Notes under the pieces: model-generated
What the model was told of the DNA's origin: nothing
Database searches by the model: none
The model's input: only the letters and a program-made list of their open reading frames with translations
From: Limnephilus marmoratus
Lineage: Eukaryota > Arthropoda > Insecta > Trichoptera > Limnephilidae
Length of the DNA: 64,000 nucleotides
Direction: 5' to 3'
Assembly (NCBI GenBank): GCA_917880885.1
Contig: OU862910.1
Coordinates: forward strand, 51,823,285-51,887,284
Made by a program: the position numbers and the translations under genes
Part shown: positions 1 to 11,725 of the stretch, one piece after another
Layout of the letters: every line of letters starts with the position of its first letter
Position numbering within the stretch: the stretch's first letter is position 1

Positions 1-898
1 TTTATACCCCTGAGAAGGGCCGTTTTTCCGGCTCCAAAGGAGCGGCTACTCCGCCAAGCGGACTGCCTTCCCTCCCTTGCCGTTATGGCACGGCAGGAAG
101 ACCGGCTCCGCCAAGCGGGCTACTCTCTATTTTTAATTACGACCCTTTTAAGGGCCTTTTTCGTTCTGGCCACTAAGTTCATGAATACCGTGCCGCCAGC
201 AACGATCCTTTGCCAAACACATTTTATCATTTCTAAAATGTCTTTTCTTAATGTAAAATGCCCCGGTGACACAAATAAAGCTTGTATACCAAGTTGCCAC
301 CGGGAGACATTCTAGCATCGTTATTATTTCGCCTTCAGGGCCATTTTCCCGGCTCCAAAGCCAAAAAACCAGTTTGGCGGCCCCATTAAGGGCCCTCATA
401 TTGCTTGAAAATAACATCATTTTATAACATAACTTCATTTACACACCCCGTAGGACGCTGAAATTAAGACGTTTCAGTGCAGAGTCCTACGGGGCATCTA
501 AAGAAACATAAATCAACCTTGTAACTCTTAAATTGCCAACGCTATCAGCATTTGCGCAGATTTTCGAGACTTTTGCATCAAATCACTTTTTCTCCATTTT
601 AAAAATCCCAGGACCTCGTAAGGCAACGGAACCAAAAGGTTTCGATAGCCAGGCTTACGGGGGACCTGGGAAAAATATTAACTTCATTGTAACACTTCAG
701 ATTCCTTGTTAAAATGTAAATACCTACCGACAAAATGTCAAACATCCTTAAAATCACCCTAAACTCGTCAAACAAAAATTCTACGGATAAAGAATATCCG
801 TAGAACCACTTTAATTTTAAGGAAAACATTGTATATACTTTAATATGACCTGTATAATTATTTAAAGAAACCAATTTTAGACGACCACTTTCAAACAA
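1..898. other. Noncoding AT-rich stretch with hairpins
   Basis: No coding region is supported here. The stretch contains dispersed short direct repeats around the motif GGCTCCAAAG (near 30 and 350) and three inverted repeats. The first is at 446-494, with arms CCCCGTAGGAC and GTCCTACGGGG plus an inner CTGAAA/TTTCAG stem. The second is at 606-671, with imperfect arms starting TCCCAGG. The third is at 779-805, with arms TTCTACGGATA and TATCCGTAGAA around a 5-base loop. The origin is unknown; it may be terminal sequence of a mobile element. Confidence 0.45.
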
Positions 899-1380
899 GT
901 GATTGCCAAAATAGGTGGCCCACAGAAAGGCACACCTTATATACATAACGGGCTAGGTAAAACCTCCCACCCTAAAATTGTACCACGTGACCGGTTTATC
1001 CCGGAAATCGGGTATAAAAGACCGGCCATTTTCGGTAATAAATCAGTTATTCTTCAACAGTCAACAAGTCTTTTATTTACTCCACAAGTGGTCCAGACAC
1101 CTACCTCTGGAAGTCTGCGACCTGCTGCCAGCTGCTGCCTCCTGCCGAAGTTCTGCCTGAACGAGAACCCGGTGCCTACCGCTGCAGTCGGCCCCGACTC
1201 TGGGCACTGCAGGGCACCGCTCAGGCAGAAACGAGGCACATCCAGGGCCATACCACTGGATGTAGGGAGGCCAGCCAACAACTATCACCATCATCAGCGT
1301 GAGCCAGTGGAAGGCGTGCACAAAAACCGGTGCTTCTATTTTACAGTCTTGTAAAGGCTTGATACGTCTGTTACAACCAG
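899..1380 (+). promoter_or_regulatory. TATA-like promoter and GC-richer tract, possibly LTR-derived
   Basis: TATAAAAG at 1013-1020 is followed about 20 bases later by AATAAA and then a 250-base GC-richer tract (1080-1330) that stands out from the AT-rich surroundings. Promoter, polyadenylation signal and short leader in this order are typical of an LTR. However, no matching second LTR, primer-binding site or target duplication was found. The overlapping open frames on both strands do not resemble a known protein. The call is an inference and weak. Confidence 0.25.
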
Positions 1381-1527
1381 CTTGATCAAAAAGTCTTGGT
1401 ATCGGCGTGTGACGCTGTCAGTCACCCGATTGAAATTCTTTTTTTTTTTCTAAGGTTGTCATGACATGTGACCACATTTGTCGTGACACTTCCCTCCAAA
1501 TTTCAGCGTTATAGCTTGACTTTTTTA

Positions 1528-1914
1528 AAAGTTACGCTGTACTGAGTACCACCACCTTTGTGCGTGTTTTCGATTTTTTACAAGCCTGAAAATAGCACCA
1601 ATTTTGCACCACAATAACACACCGTCGCAAAAAGCGATCCTTGTCCGTGAGTTTTTGACCAAAAATAACACGAATTCCATCCAGCAGCTTTCGAATTCAC
1701 CTATCTGGCTCCCTAGTACTTTTTCCCGTTCAACCGACTTAAAAAACCGCTTCGCACCCGTAAACAGCATCCGAGAAAATGTCATAAAAAAATCGAAAAC
1801 GGCTCTGATGGACACACTGAAAATTGGGTACGTATTTCGACGGTCAGAACAAACGCTGGCGTAAGTGCGTTGCAGTTGACCTTTGTAGGGAACCATATCG
1901 ATTTTGATGAATAA
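1528..1914 (+). pseudogene. Mariner-family transposase, C-terminal relic
   Basis: This is the decayed 3' third of a Tc1/mariner-superfamily transposase (mariner clade), which would cut and paste its own element. Visible pieces in order are a motif like HHDNAPSH (here HHNNTPSQK) at about 1602, then VREFLTKNNTN. A degraded segment follows where the family has its YSPDLAPCD motif. Then come LKNRFA, SIRENVIKKSKTAL, RWRKCVAVD and GNHIDFDE ending at a stop at 1912-1914. The pieces lie in all three forward frames, so several frameshifts are present, and the catalytic third Asp region is damaged. The N-terminal DNA-binding part and the 5' terminus are absent. It is not functional. Confidence 0.8.
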
Positions 1915-2785
1915 ACTTGCATTTTCGATTTTATGAGTAAAGTCCGAAAATTTTTTGATCAAGGTGTTAGACCTCACTACTCACCAAGTACGAGTATTAT
2001 GTCAGTTCTGAGGTCTACATATTACAGTAAAATGTTATTATTTATTTTCCGGTTTGTTAGTTATGAAATCTCATCTTGTTGACTTGTTTTTGAAAGATAG
2101 ATTGTTTTTTTGGGTGTTAATTACAATCGGAATAATATTATACAATTTTAGCCCTATGCAGTGTTCTGTTCTTTGTCCAAAAGTAGTATTCATTGAGTGT
2201 AATGTTGCATACTTCTGATGGTTATATGTTTGTGCAGAGTTATTTGGTTTATTTTCATGTATGTGTTTTAATAGAGGATTCGCATTTAGTTGCAGAATTG
2301 ATTTGGATTGTTTTTGAGAAGACAACTACAAATTAAATAAATATCTAATGTCGGCGGGTCTTCATATTTATTGACTGAGTGCACAGCGAAGTCCTGTTTT
2401 GACTCGACTACTTTGTTTGTGTTTTCCGTGTTTGATCAATCCTGTCAAGAGGTAGCCGTCTTTGATAATACCTTTTTAACCCGCCAGAGCGCATGAAAGT
2501 TACGACTGTTGCGAGCTTTATCGGAAGTATCAATAAAGTTTGGCTGCGGTACTGAAAATGTTTTCTAATAATTCCAGTATGCATTGGAAGAATTTTTTCT
2601 GAAAATCCGTTTTTATTGATATTTGAAGCAAACCCTAAAAATTAATAAATTTTACCTAATAATATAAATATTTTTGTAATAATATTAATATTAGTTCTTT
2701 AACTTTGGTTTTATCCATTTGAATTTTGTTTAAAGTAAGAAGAGAACGGAATTTCGATTAAATATTACCAAAAATTTGGTTTCAA
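1915..2785. other. AT-rich noncoding
   Basis: No gene, RNA or recognisable repeat was seen. The short open frames lack protein-like composition. The first part may hold the 3' end of the mariner relic, but its terminal inverted repeat could not be placed. Confidence 0.4.
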
Positions 2786-3149
2786 GTTAGGAGGCAGGTA
2801 AGGGTACCGCCGCCCCGGGAACCATTTATTAGTGCCCGGATTCATGGCGTGAGGTTGGTCCGGGTCTTGGCGGCGGATGCGTCAGCCCACCAGCTGAATG
2901 GTTGAGGGAGTCCCTTTGACTTCATCCAGCCGTGCTCTCTCGGAATATCTCCTTGCACAACGCATTGGGAGGGATGGATTCATACGCCCGTCACTCCTGG
3001 ACACACCAGCCTCCAGATTCTACCCACCCCTAATTTCCTTTTCCTTCCTAGAATTTCCTCTCCTTCCTTTCCTAAAAAGTCCCTTCACACAGGCCCTGAG
3101 GAAAATTATTTTTCTCAGGGCCTCCTGTGTGGAGCTAATGTAAAAAAAA
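2786..3149 (+). mobile_element. SINE-like element, copy 1 (shares tail with a LINE)
   Basis: The element starts GGAGGCAGGTAAGGGTACC and ends with an A-run after GGAGCTAATGT. The last 80 bases contain a palindromic stem (CCCTGAGG, AT-rich centre, CCTCAGGG) and the sequence CTCCTGTGTGGAGC. Other copies are at 12448, 20927 (minus), 40879, 44981, 48798 (minus) and 49225 (minus). The same tail ends the minus-strand LINE at 22528-23326, so reverse transcriptase of that LINE probably mobilised this family. The upstream body does not match LINE coding sequence, which argues against a simple truncated LINE. Confidence 0.7.
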
Positions 3150-3829
3150 CCTTCTTGTTCATCTGAAATAAACGTAGGTACTTTAGTTGTTATTTATGTT
3201 GCAATTTTAGAAATTACTCTTTCATTCAATCGGAGAATAATTATTATGCCTGAGGGAGCTTGGAATGCCTCCTGGACGGGACATATAATTAAAACAATAA
3301 CCTTTGTTATTTCAAATCTAATAAAATATAAAATAACCCTGGAAATTATACGGAACATCGTCGATTAACAGGAAAAGCAGATGCCTGGCTCAGATGCTCC
3401 CGGGCATAAAGCTCCAGGAAAGCTGTTATAAAAGCTCAATATTTACGTTTCGGAAAATACATTTTTTCCTATTCCTAGATTTTTTTATCATTTATTTGCG
3501 TTTCTAGAAAAAATCACAGGTTTTTGTTATGCTCCCTTAGATGGAAAAATCTCTTCCCGGCAAGAGATAAACGCATGAAGGCATTTTAAATTATGATGGA
3601 AATAGTATTTTAGCAAATTGCATATAGATATATGATGGGATATAATACTTAGATATATGATGGGATAAATAGGCATTAAAATAACAAAAATAAAGACATA
3701 GGAAGGAAAAAATATATTTGTGGCTTTATAAAATATATTATCATATTTTGTGATTGGATTTTCCTTCAGGAAACGTTATTTGATCGCGTGCCTTTTTAAA
3801 TGTGTATACTTTTAAGTACCCGAATTGTA
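3150..3829. other. AT-rich noncoding
   Basis: No gene is seen. A short duplicated phrase (AGATATATGATGGGATA) occurs twice near 3620-3670. Otherwise nothing is recognisable. Confidence 0.4.
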
Positions 3830-3959
3830 CAGTCTATGGTATAGTTCATCCACAAGGGGGAGGGGGGAGTGAGGGCGGTGAGAGGGGGGGGGGGGAGGTG
3901 GAGGAGGCGGAGGGGAACCCTCCTTACACCATGCGAGCGAAGCCGCGGGAAAAAGCTAG
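3830..3959 (+). mobile_element. Helitron 3' end with purine tract
   Basis: This is the 3' end of a non-autonomous Helitron (rolling-circle transposon). A G-rich tract at 3857-3915 is followed by GCGAGCGAAGCCGCGGG, which can form a short GC hairpin, then AAAAAGCTAG ending before T. Helitrons end in CTRR and insert between A and T, which fits. The 5' end was not found, so the copy is probably truncated. Confidence 0.65.
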
Positions 3960-3969
3960 TTAATAATAA

Positions 3970-5030
3970 CTAGCAGACCCGGCGACACGTTGCTGTGGCT
4001 AACGAAACACAACGCCATTACCCAACCTTTATAAAATCCACACCACCCGCTTGCCAGCTGCCCGCTGCCCGCATGCCCGCTGCCTGAATTGAATATTTGA
4101 ATTTCTCGACTTTTCTCTACTATAATAAGCATGTTTTTATACATATTAACCTTCCTCTTGAATCACTCTATCTATTGGTGAAAACCGCATGAGTATCTGT
4201 TGCGTAGTTTAAAAGATCTATGCGCACATACATTTTGAGCGACTTCATCAAATAAAATAATTCATTTTATTTTATTTATATAATACATGAGTTATCGAAA
4301 GTACATATAGTTTTTTGTGATATTTCACCCTCCATGCTAGGGATGACCCTGTGTTATGGCGGGTGAAGTTTACAGTTTGCGGATATACATTCATTAGTAT
4401 AGGTTGAAATTTTTCACTAATTGATACTATGCACACAATAAGAGAGTTTATGTAGTTATATTGGATTACAAGAATGAAGAAGTTAAAGAATTATTGGAAA
4501 AGATAAGTTATTATTATTATATTAAGGAATTATTGATATATAGTTCACAGAATCAGTCTTACACATATAATGCTGCCTAGATAGTAAATAAGGATATATT
4601 ACGTTTTGCCTGCTCTTAATACTATGCACACAGATCTTCTATAATAAGAAAATGATATACTTATAGTTAGATTGGGTTACAAGAAGAAGATGAAGAAGTT
4701 GGAGAATTATTGTAAAATAAGAAATTGGAGGAGTTGTTAGATAATTCAAATCAAATACCTACTTACTCTAGGACATCTATTTTCCAATTTCTTCCGTAGA
4801 ACGAATTTCAAAAGTGATTATAGTACGGCCCCCAGCCGTTTTAAATCGCACAAAAATATGTTTTCTTTGAATTTCTCGGCTTTTCTCTAATATAATTTAC
4901 ATGTATTATACATATAAACATTCATCTTCAATCACTGTATCTATTGGTGAAAACCCTATGAAAATCCGTTGCGTAGTTTAAAAGATTAACGCGCACATAC
5001 ATTTTGAGCGACTTCATTTTATACTATGTA
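3970..5030 (-). mobile_element. Helitron (minus), with a second partial unit
   Basis: The minus-strand 3' end is CTAG (3970-3973) preceded by GCCGGGTCTG. The plus strand therefore starts CTAGCAGACCCGGCG. Closely similar copies of the same family occur at 61452-61968. A 5'-like end containing CATTTTGAGCGACTTCAT is present twice, near 4230 and at 4999-5030, so the region holds one element plus a partial second unit, or an internally rearranged one. No helicase or Rep coding is present, so it is non-autonomous. Confidence 0.65.
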
Positions 5031-5891
5031 TTGATTGATGATGATGATAATACATTCCAGAATGTATGCAGGGGAAGTGCAATGCAATACATTCCATATT
5101 TTGAAATAATAAAATAAAGACAAATAATAAGATGAGGTAAAAAATAATTAACATCAACACATAAATTAAATAAAAACAAATAAGCGTGAGAAATAAAATA
5201 TTAAACACTTAAATTAATGCAAATAGCCGTTTACGGGGGGTATTTCATCATCTCACATAGCGTGGCGTTTTCTCTTTTCAATACGGTTCAGAACACATAT
5301 TTCACTATGCTAGTTAGGGACACACGATTTTTATGAAACCCACATGAGCTGATCCAAAAAGCGAACAAATTAGCCCGAGGAGTTGACAAAAATTATTCTT
5401 CTCAATTCTTAGATGCGACCAAATCTTTTTTCTGATTTTTCGGTTTCACGCTTTTTGTTTGTGTATATTATATTCAATGATTAAAAAATAGTACTCTCTT
5501 TTCTTATCTAAAATTCCAACCTCAATTCAACACCTTTTTAGTCTGAACTCTACTCCGATTTTACAGAATATTTTAAAATTTGCGCATTTAAATAATGTGC
5601 AGGTGTAAATTCGCCTTCCCTTTCCCCATTAGCGGTTTCCTTGAGAACACAACGGTGAAAAATCTAGTAATTACAAACAAAGTGAAATGTGACACTATTT
5701 TCTTAATCTTTCCATAAATCCTCAATTATTTTTAATTTTGACGTACCTAAGTGTTTGAATTAATTTAAAAAAATCTTTCTAAGCAAAAAACAATCACAAG
5801 TTTATCCCCTCGAAATCGGGCGTATTTTTTTTTTAGAAGTTCAACATATTTCCGCTTTGCAATAAAATCTTCTTCATCTTTGTGTGCCGTA
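5031..5891. other. AT-rich noncoding
   Basis: Nothing recognisable is seen apart from short homopolymers. The final 30 bases before 5892 are probably the 3' untranslated end of the minus-strand LINE next to it. Confidence 0.4.
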
Positions 5892-6374
5892 TCAAGTCCC
5901 CCCGACATTAGCGATCACTCTTGAAAATGTCTCTCTGTCTTGCGCTGCCCCATATAGCTCCTCCACACTTCTAATGCCGGTCCACTCTCGCATATTTCGC
6001 AGCCAAGACATTTGTTTCCTACCAGGCCCTCGGCGACCCTCTATTCTGCCTTTCAATATTAAATGGAGCAAATAATACTTCTCCCCTCGAAGTATATGAC
6101 CCAGATATGAAATTTTCCTGATTTTTATTAATGTAAGCAGCTCTCTATCTGCTCTAGCCCGCCTGTGAATTTCTGTGTTGGTGATCATGTCGGTCCATGG
6201 GACTTTGAGCATTCTCCGGTGAAGCCACATTTCAAAAGCCTCTAACCTGTTCATGGCATTTACTTTCAAGGTCCATGTTTCACATCCATACAGCAAGACC
6301 GAACATACATAACATTTTAGCATTCTCTGCCTTAGTTTTAAGCTGATATTGTCATTGCAGAAGAGGGATTTCAT
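5892..6374 (-). pseudogene. Non-LTR retrotransposon reverse transcriptase, C-terminal 160 aa
   Basis: This is the C-terminus of the endonuclease/reverse transcriptase polyprotein of an insect LINE, probably RTE-like. Diagnostic stretches are LLYGCETWTLK, RLEAFEMWLHRRMLKVPW, YLGHILRGEKYYLL, RGPGRKQMSWLRNMREWTG and the terminal RVIANVGGT. The catalytic polymerase and endonuclease domains lie upstream and are missing, as expected for a 5'-truncated LINE insertion. The frame is open for 160 codons, so the insertion is fairly young or lightly mutated. It ends close to the family's usual stop. Confidence 0.85.
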
Positions 6375-7625
6375 TTTAATGAACGCAGTTATAATAAAAT
6401 CTAAATACGGAATATTTCTGAAAAAACTAAAAAAACTGTTTTTGAAAGGTAATGAATACGTTTACAAATGTAATTATTAGAAAAACAAAATATTTTTTAA
6501 AATTAACATTTTTAATACAAGCATAAAAAAGTTTTTAAAATGGTATTTTCTATCTAAAATTACTGATAATTAAAAAAAAATTGAAACACATATGTATTTT
6601 ATTAGGCAAATGCATTTATTATAAAAATTATTACTGCTTTAGGTTTTTGTCGCTTCATAAAAAAATGTCTAAATTTTATACACTTTTCTCAAATTGCTTT
6701 CGGAAACTTTGGTTTGATAAAGGTGCATATTTAAATTTTTCTACGGTTAAATTCTAGATTTGAATATAAAGCGTAGAGTTTTCTCTTTCCAACATCATTT
6801 AGATCATATTTATCACCATGCCAGGAAAGGAGATACATCGATTTATATGAGATAATGAGAGAGTGTATTTAATTTTGTGGATATAAAATCATTATAAACT
6901 GAATTAAATCAAACGAAGTAAATGAACATGTATCATCGCCAATGGCAATAAAAAACCTTTTGATTTTGGCAGAAATGTAAACATTTGTTAAAACGTTAAA
7001 ACAACAATGTTACATTTTACCTGCCTCCGAGCTGCACGGAACGCGGGCTGAATTCTGCAAATAATACGAATTTAAATCGAATAATTAAATAACATCGATC
7101 CCGTCTACATGTAAGCAAATAGCAAACACGTTCGGAAAGTTTAGTCAAGTTAGGGATGCTGTAGGGCTGTAGGCTAGAGGCTAGATCCATTACCAAACAG
7201 CTTGCTCCGAACTCACAAAGTCTTCAATTTTCCCGGGAACAACACAGCATTGGAATGGAAAAAATAGTAGGTAGAGTATATTTGCGTAGAGCTAGGGGTT
7301 GATTTGCCTGGCGGGCTGGGTGGAAAAAGTTTTCTCGGCCCAAAGATAGACGAGGGGGTGAGGAAGTGTTCGACACCCTCCCTCAATTCTCCCACCTTGC
7401 TCGGATCCTTTTGTTAACTGTCAGCGACTGTCAAGATATTAATAAGTGGACGAGCGCTTTGGTATGGAGGTAAGAGTTTTGGTTGTCTCGGGTTCAGTTA
7501 TTACAACGAATGAACTTTGACTCTTTCGTGTCATAAACTATGTAGATTTTCATTTATTTTTGAAAAAGCACTGTCAGTTAGACATTCAGGTTGTTAGTGG
7601 GAACCTGACAATCTGAATGTCAGTG
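6375..7625. other. AT-rich noncoding
   Basis: No gene or known repeat is seen. There is a short self-similar phrase (GGCTGTAGGCTAGAGGCTAGA) near 7165 and a small inverted repeat near 7577-7618 involving GACATTCAGGTTG and ATCTGAATGTC. Confidence 0.4.
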
Positions 7626-7629
7626 GGAA

Positions 7630-7984
7630 CTCGAAACAGCAGAAATGCGAATGCTTAGATGGTCGGCAGGATTATCACTAAAAGATAAGATTAAAAGTTC
7701 ACGCATTGGTAGCCTGGGTGTCACACATAAACAGTAAGCTGGAGGAATGACAGTTGAGATGGTATGGGCACATAAGACGGAGACCATCAGACCATACAGT
7801 GAAGCAGGCAATGTTTATGGAGCTTCATCGACAGTCATCCAGAGGAAGACCGAAAAACTCCTGGATGACTCAATGCTCCAAAATACTTCAGAGAAATGGC
7901 CTGGATGAAGGCGATACTCAGAAGCTAAGAAACTACAACCTGAGAACGAGAAGAGCCGACCCCAACAGCCTACCTAAGAAGTGA
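7630..7984 (+). pseudogene. LINE reverse transcriptase C-terminal relic (RTE-like)
   Basis: Two reading frames carry parts of one LINE polyprotein end. At 7642-7731 AEMRMLRWSAGLSLKDKI and SRIGSLGVTHK match the usual family pattern E-M-R-M-L-R-W. From 7754 the next frame gives LRWYGHIRRRPSDH, SRGRPKNSWMTQCSKILQRNG and RRADPNSLPKK. A frameshift separates them, so the copy is dead. A purine-rich tail (AAGAAGAAGAAG) follows the stop. It is 5' truncated. Confidence 0.8.
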
Positions 7985-8026
7985 GTTGGGACAGCGCAAG
8001 GAAGAAGAAGAAGTGGGACAGAGGGA

Positions 8027-8136
8027 CATTGTCAGCGTGGCATTGTCGGTGTGACATTGTCGGTGTGAGATTAACAGTGTTACATGGTCAGTGTGACATT
8101 GTCAGTCTGACATGGTTAGTGTAACATTGCCAATGT
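8027..8136 (+). repeat. Minisatellite, about 14-bp unit
   Basis: Degenerate tandem copies of a phrase like ACATTGTCAGTGTG are seen, about seven units. Two more units lie apart at 8338-8367 and related phrases at 7573-7628, so the array was probably larger or has been broken up. Confidence 0.6.
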
Positions 8137-9051
8137 CAAACAAAGATTAATTAATGCTTGTATTGTACTTTCATTTAGATTTAACTTTATAATTTTCGTC
8201 TGTAATATTTTAACATAGGTATTTACTTATATTTCAAACAAGAAAACTTGTACAATGTGTCCTTAGAACGGGGTATCCCAGTAAGAACACATTTATCTCT
8301 AAACAACTGTAAAACAAAAACAAAAAAAAAAGTAAAATTGACAGTGTGATATTGTCAGTGTGACATCCAGTATCAGGCGTAAATTTAAATGTGACCAGCA
8401 AAGCTCGAAAAAATCGTTTATTTTTAATAATAAAATATTTTGCAATTTTACTACTCAACAGATTACGGTAGATAGCTATTAAAAAAATCAGGGCATTATG
8501 ATCAGCAATGTAAAATAACACTAAAATCTACCATGGCAAGTAAAATATATAGAAGAAGCCTTTGTAAGTTGTCCTACTAACTTTCACCGAGCTCAATACG
8601 TCTGATAAAAAAGTTAGAATTCTTAGTGGAAAACTTTCATATGATTTTTACAAGAGCGATTTGACAGTTCAACTTCTTCTAAAGTTTCTTCCTTTCTAAT
8701 AAATAATATGAGATCGGACGCCATCTGTGTCGCCATGGAAAACAATTAACTGTGATATTTCGTAGCCAGCACTTCTTTCTTCTCTTGTGTTCTCCCGTCA
8801 CTTTTTGTCATCGAATTCTTTTGTAGCAGCCGACAGCTGTCGTGTCGTATTGAGAAATCTAATGAGGTAGGCCTGTCTATTGTCTACCTACCAGAAGTAA
8901 CCTACCCACCTTTAAGTTTTGAAAAGCAGATTAAAGTGATTGAGATTTTAGAAAAATGTTCTTAAATAAACAGAAACAATATAAATAGTTCGTCTACAAG
9001 TGACTTTACTACAGTCGCGCTTCATAATAATTGAACATCGGAACCATGTTT
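8137..9051. other. AT-rich noncoding
   Basis: No gene is seen. Two outlying copies of the 14-bp minisatellite unit lie at 8338-8367. Confidence 0.4.
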
Positions 9052-9175
9052 ATAAGGGAACGTACACATACGTTTAGGGGGGCAGGGGGGGTCTCAAAAT
9101 ACCACGCTTGGTACAAATGAGCGGCGCGGAGCTTAGGTTTTTAGTCACCGGGGGGGGGGATTAAAAATTGCAAAA
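9052..9175. mobile_element. G-run MITE, truncated copy
   Basis: The sequence starts GGGAACGTACACATACG and contains two G-runs around CACGCTTGGTACAAATGAGC. It matches the complete copy at 60183-60345, which has both terminal inverted repeats and a TTA duplication. Here the right terminus is missing and the element runs into another repeat. Confidence 0.6.
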
Positions 9176-9194
9176 TAGCGACATTAAAAAGAGA

Positions 9195-9345
9195 ACCAAA
9201 CATGTATCTATAGGATTTAGCCTGCGAGAGAATGAGATATGTAGTATATTCGATTTCGTCTTTGTGCGGTGCTTCGTAGCCTCCCCACTTTTGTCTACTT
9301 TAGTTTTCTGAAGGTTTAACTTCTACCGCGTGTGAATTGCACACT
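9195..9345 (+). mobile_element. TTCTACCGCGTG-family MITE copy
   Basis: The segment contains ATAGGATTTAGCCTGCGAGAG and ends GGTTTAACTTCTACCGCG. The same segment is present on the opposite strand twice inside the hAT element (16441-16640 and 17461-17645) and in divergent form at 9640 and 24070. It is a short dispersed element without coding capacity. Confidence 0.55.
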
Positions 9346-9383
9346 CTGATTTTTTTTTAATTAAATAGGTAATAATATTATAA

Positions 9384-9615
9384 GTGAATGGTAAAAGAAG
9401 TCGGGAACGCCCGAGGAAGACATGGCACGATCAATTGAATCAGATACTTGAGATGGGCCATGTCAAAAGTCAGAATAATAGAAGAGTGTGTATGAGACGA
9501 TGTATGAATGTGAATGAGGCAAAGAGTGTGTGCCAAGACCGAGTTGTTTGGCGGTCCGTCCTCTCTGCCTACCCCTGCGGGAAACGGAGTGATGGTTAGT
9601 TAGTTAGTTATTTTT
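9384..9615 (+). pseudogene. LINE 3' end with GTTA-repeat tail
   Basis: The translated end RERPRKTWHDQLNQIL, then EAKSVCQDRVVWRSVLSAYP and GKRSDG before the stop, has the pattern of LINE polyprotein C-termini (RGRPRKTW followed by a D-R-x-x-W-R motif). The stop is followed directly by GTTAGTTAGTTAGTTA, a simple-sequence 3' tail as seen in several LINE clades. Only about 70 codons remain. The clade is not resolved. Confidence 0.65.
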
Positions 9616-9639
9616 TTTAATACAGTTCTAAAAATTATT

Positions 9640-9893
9640 TTTGAAGTTAAACTTCTTTAGCACCGTTGTGATTTGAAATTCGATGAAACGGAAATGAGTG
9701 ACACTAAAAAGAGACAAACTCATACATTTGGACTGTGAGAGAATGAGATAGATTGAAACCTTACCTACATACAGTACCTACGAAGCGTCGCACCAGCAAT
9801 GTCCGCTTTAATTATGAGCTCACTTTTCAAGACTCCTATTGGTTGAGATTGTGTGGGTTAAGGTTTCACTTCTACCGCGTGTGAACTGCTCTT
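9640..9893 (+). mobile_element. TTCTACCGCGTG-family MITE copy
   Basis: Left end GTTAAACTTCTTTAGCACCG and right end GGTTTCACTTCTACCGCGTG are roughly inverted versions of each other (AAACTTCT against CACTTCTACC in reverse). A further partial copy with the left end only lies at 10655-10735. Confidence 0.5.
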
Positions 9894-10974
9894 TTAAAAA
9901 TGTATATCTATGTTTACCATTAAATTACTTTGACCACTTCAACACTGCCTCTAATTTTTTTTTTTTAATTTTTAACTTTTTCTAGTACCCTGAAATAAAT
10001 TCTAATCATTTGTATATTTTCTGATCTAAGTTAAAGTGATGGGGATTTTATCAAAACACTAACTTTTAATCATTAAAAACTTAAGCTAAAGTATTTTTGG
10101 TTGCATCAACCAGTGAAGTTACCGCAAATAATAAATTCAAATACCTACCAAATCTTGAGAGGTTGCCTTGTAAAATGTTTAGATAATGGGATAGTACTCC
10201 TGCGAAAATGTAGACATTAAAGATTTACAATCAGTATAAAGTACTTACTTATGATTCGTCGATCTCGAGTGGAAATTAAATTCCATACAGGAGCAGTAGA
10301 GAATTTCCATGGAAAAACGGATGAACAATGCTCTAATACTGCGTTCCTGAGTTACATCCCTCTATGTACTCCTCTATGTACTCTGCCTGTACTCTGTCTG
10401 TATTTTGCCTGTACTCTCATTGTACTTTAACCTATATGCTAATAGTAGGGTGAGCTATCTCAGCGTGGAAGATTTTTTTTCCTATCTTTCTCGATCAAAA
10501 CGACTTGTGCCAAATGTATCTACTTACCTTTAGTAAAACTTTTTATTTCGAACTTCCCGCGATTAGTAGAAGTTAGTTTAGTGGAAATTTGCATTAGTAG
10601 AAAGCTGATAATACTCAAAAGTAGCGCTTATCTATTTAGATATTGACTCATTTTTGTTAAAGTGAAACATCTATAGCCCCGCTGTGATTTTGATTTCGAA
10701 TGAAACGTAAATGGCGATTACTGCACCTCCCTTAGAATTTAGAATTGTTTCCAACTTTTGGGGTATTTGGAACCACCGTGCGCCGGCTCTTATCAAAAAA
10801 AATACTCAAAAACAATATAAAGGCAATAAAACTTATGTATGTATGTTATGGAGGATGATATTATGTTTGATATAAATAATGTGTGTAAATATTGATTTAA
10901 AGCTGACGTGGAGTTCGATATAAATAATAATAATAATAATTGGATAATAAGTAGAGCGCCCTTTTTATGAAAAA
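9894..10974. other. AT-rich noncoding with short tandem phrases
   Basis: No gene is seen. At 10370-10430 the phrase TGTACTCTGCC recurs about five times. At 10655-10735 there is a partial MITE end related to the copy at 9640. Confidence 0.4.
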
Positions 10975-11414
10975 CTAGCTGATACCCGGCATGCGTTGCT
11001 ATGCCATTTAATAAATAAATTGCTTCTCCCTGCGTGCCCATTCCCATTCGTCCCGTTCCCCTTCCTCCCCCGCGTCCCATTCCCCTCATGCCTTCCCTCT
11101 CACCACTCCACTCCCCCCTTTCCCCGTCCCGCAAACTCCCCTCCACCCTCCCAGGTTCCCTCCCCATCGACTCCATATCCGAGTTCCCCTCCCCCCCTCC
11201 CACATTCCATACATTCATTCCCGTTACATTCAGTTTTCAAACCTACTGCAATTTTTTATACAAATTTCATAATGCCAGAGCTTACCAGTAGTTTTATACA
11301 AACCTTGTCCTGGCAATAACGACTACAACAATAAAAGAATTATCCAATTTGGTGCAGTCGTTTGGAAGTTATGCGCGTACATACATTTCGGCGATTCATT
11401 TTTATTTATATAGA
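10975..11414 (-). mobile_element. Helitron, complete non-autonomous copy (minus)
   Basis: On the minus strand the element begins TCTATATAAATAAAAATGAA and ends in CTAG (10975-10978), preceded by a hairpin GGCAT-loop-ATGCC and then GGGTATCAG. The interior near the 3' end is a 190-base strand-biased tract, C/T on plus and G/A on minus, at 11025-11215. Proline-rich open frames over this tract are a by-product of that composition. No Rep/helicase coding is present. Confidence 0.7.
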
Positions 11415-11449
11415 TAGATAGATAGATTACCTCAAAGGCGACATAAATG

Positions 11450-11725
11450 TAGTAAAACTGTGGAATAAGATACATGTGATATTAATGTACTAAAATAATT
11501 ATAGAGTATGATATAAACGTGTAGTAAAATTGTAGATTGTGATATAAATACGTTATATAAATGTAGTAAAATTGTGGAATATGATATAAACACGTGATAT
11601 AAATGTTGTAAGATTGTGGAGTATGTATAAACATGTGATATAAATTTTGTAAAATTGTGGAGTATGTATAAACATGTGATATAAAAGTAGTAACATTGAG
11701 GAGAATGATATAAATATGCGACAAG
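11450..11725 (+). repeat. Tandem repeat, about 42-bp unit
   Basis: About six degenerate units of the type GTAGTAAAATTGTGGAATATG followed by ATATAAACACGTGATATAAAT. The middle three units are the most alike. No coding meaning is apparent. Confidence 0.7.

Noticed and set aside
899..1354. 151-aa open frame in GC-richer DNA
   Set aside because: No motif, opposite-strand frames equally open, and the region begins with TATA box and polyadenylation-like signals suggestive of an LTR.
10996..11319. Proline-rich open frame
   Set aside because: It is the pyrimidine tract of a minus-strand Helitron. The same effect gives the frames at 33802-34104 and 38287-38661.
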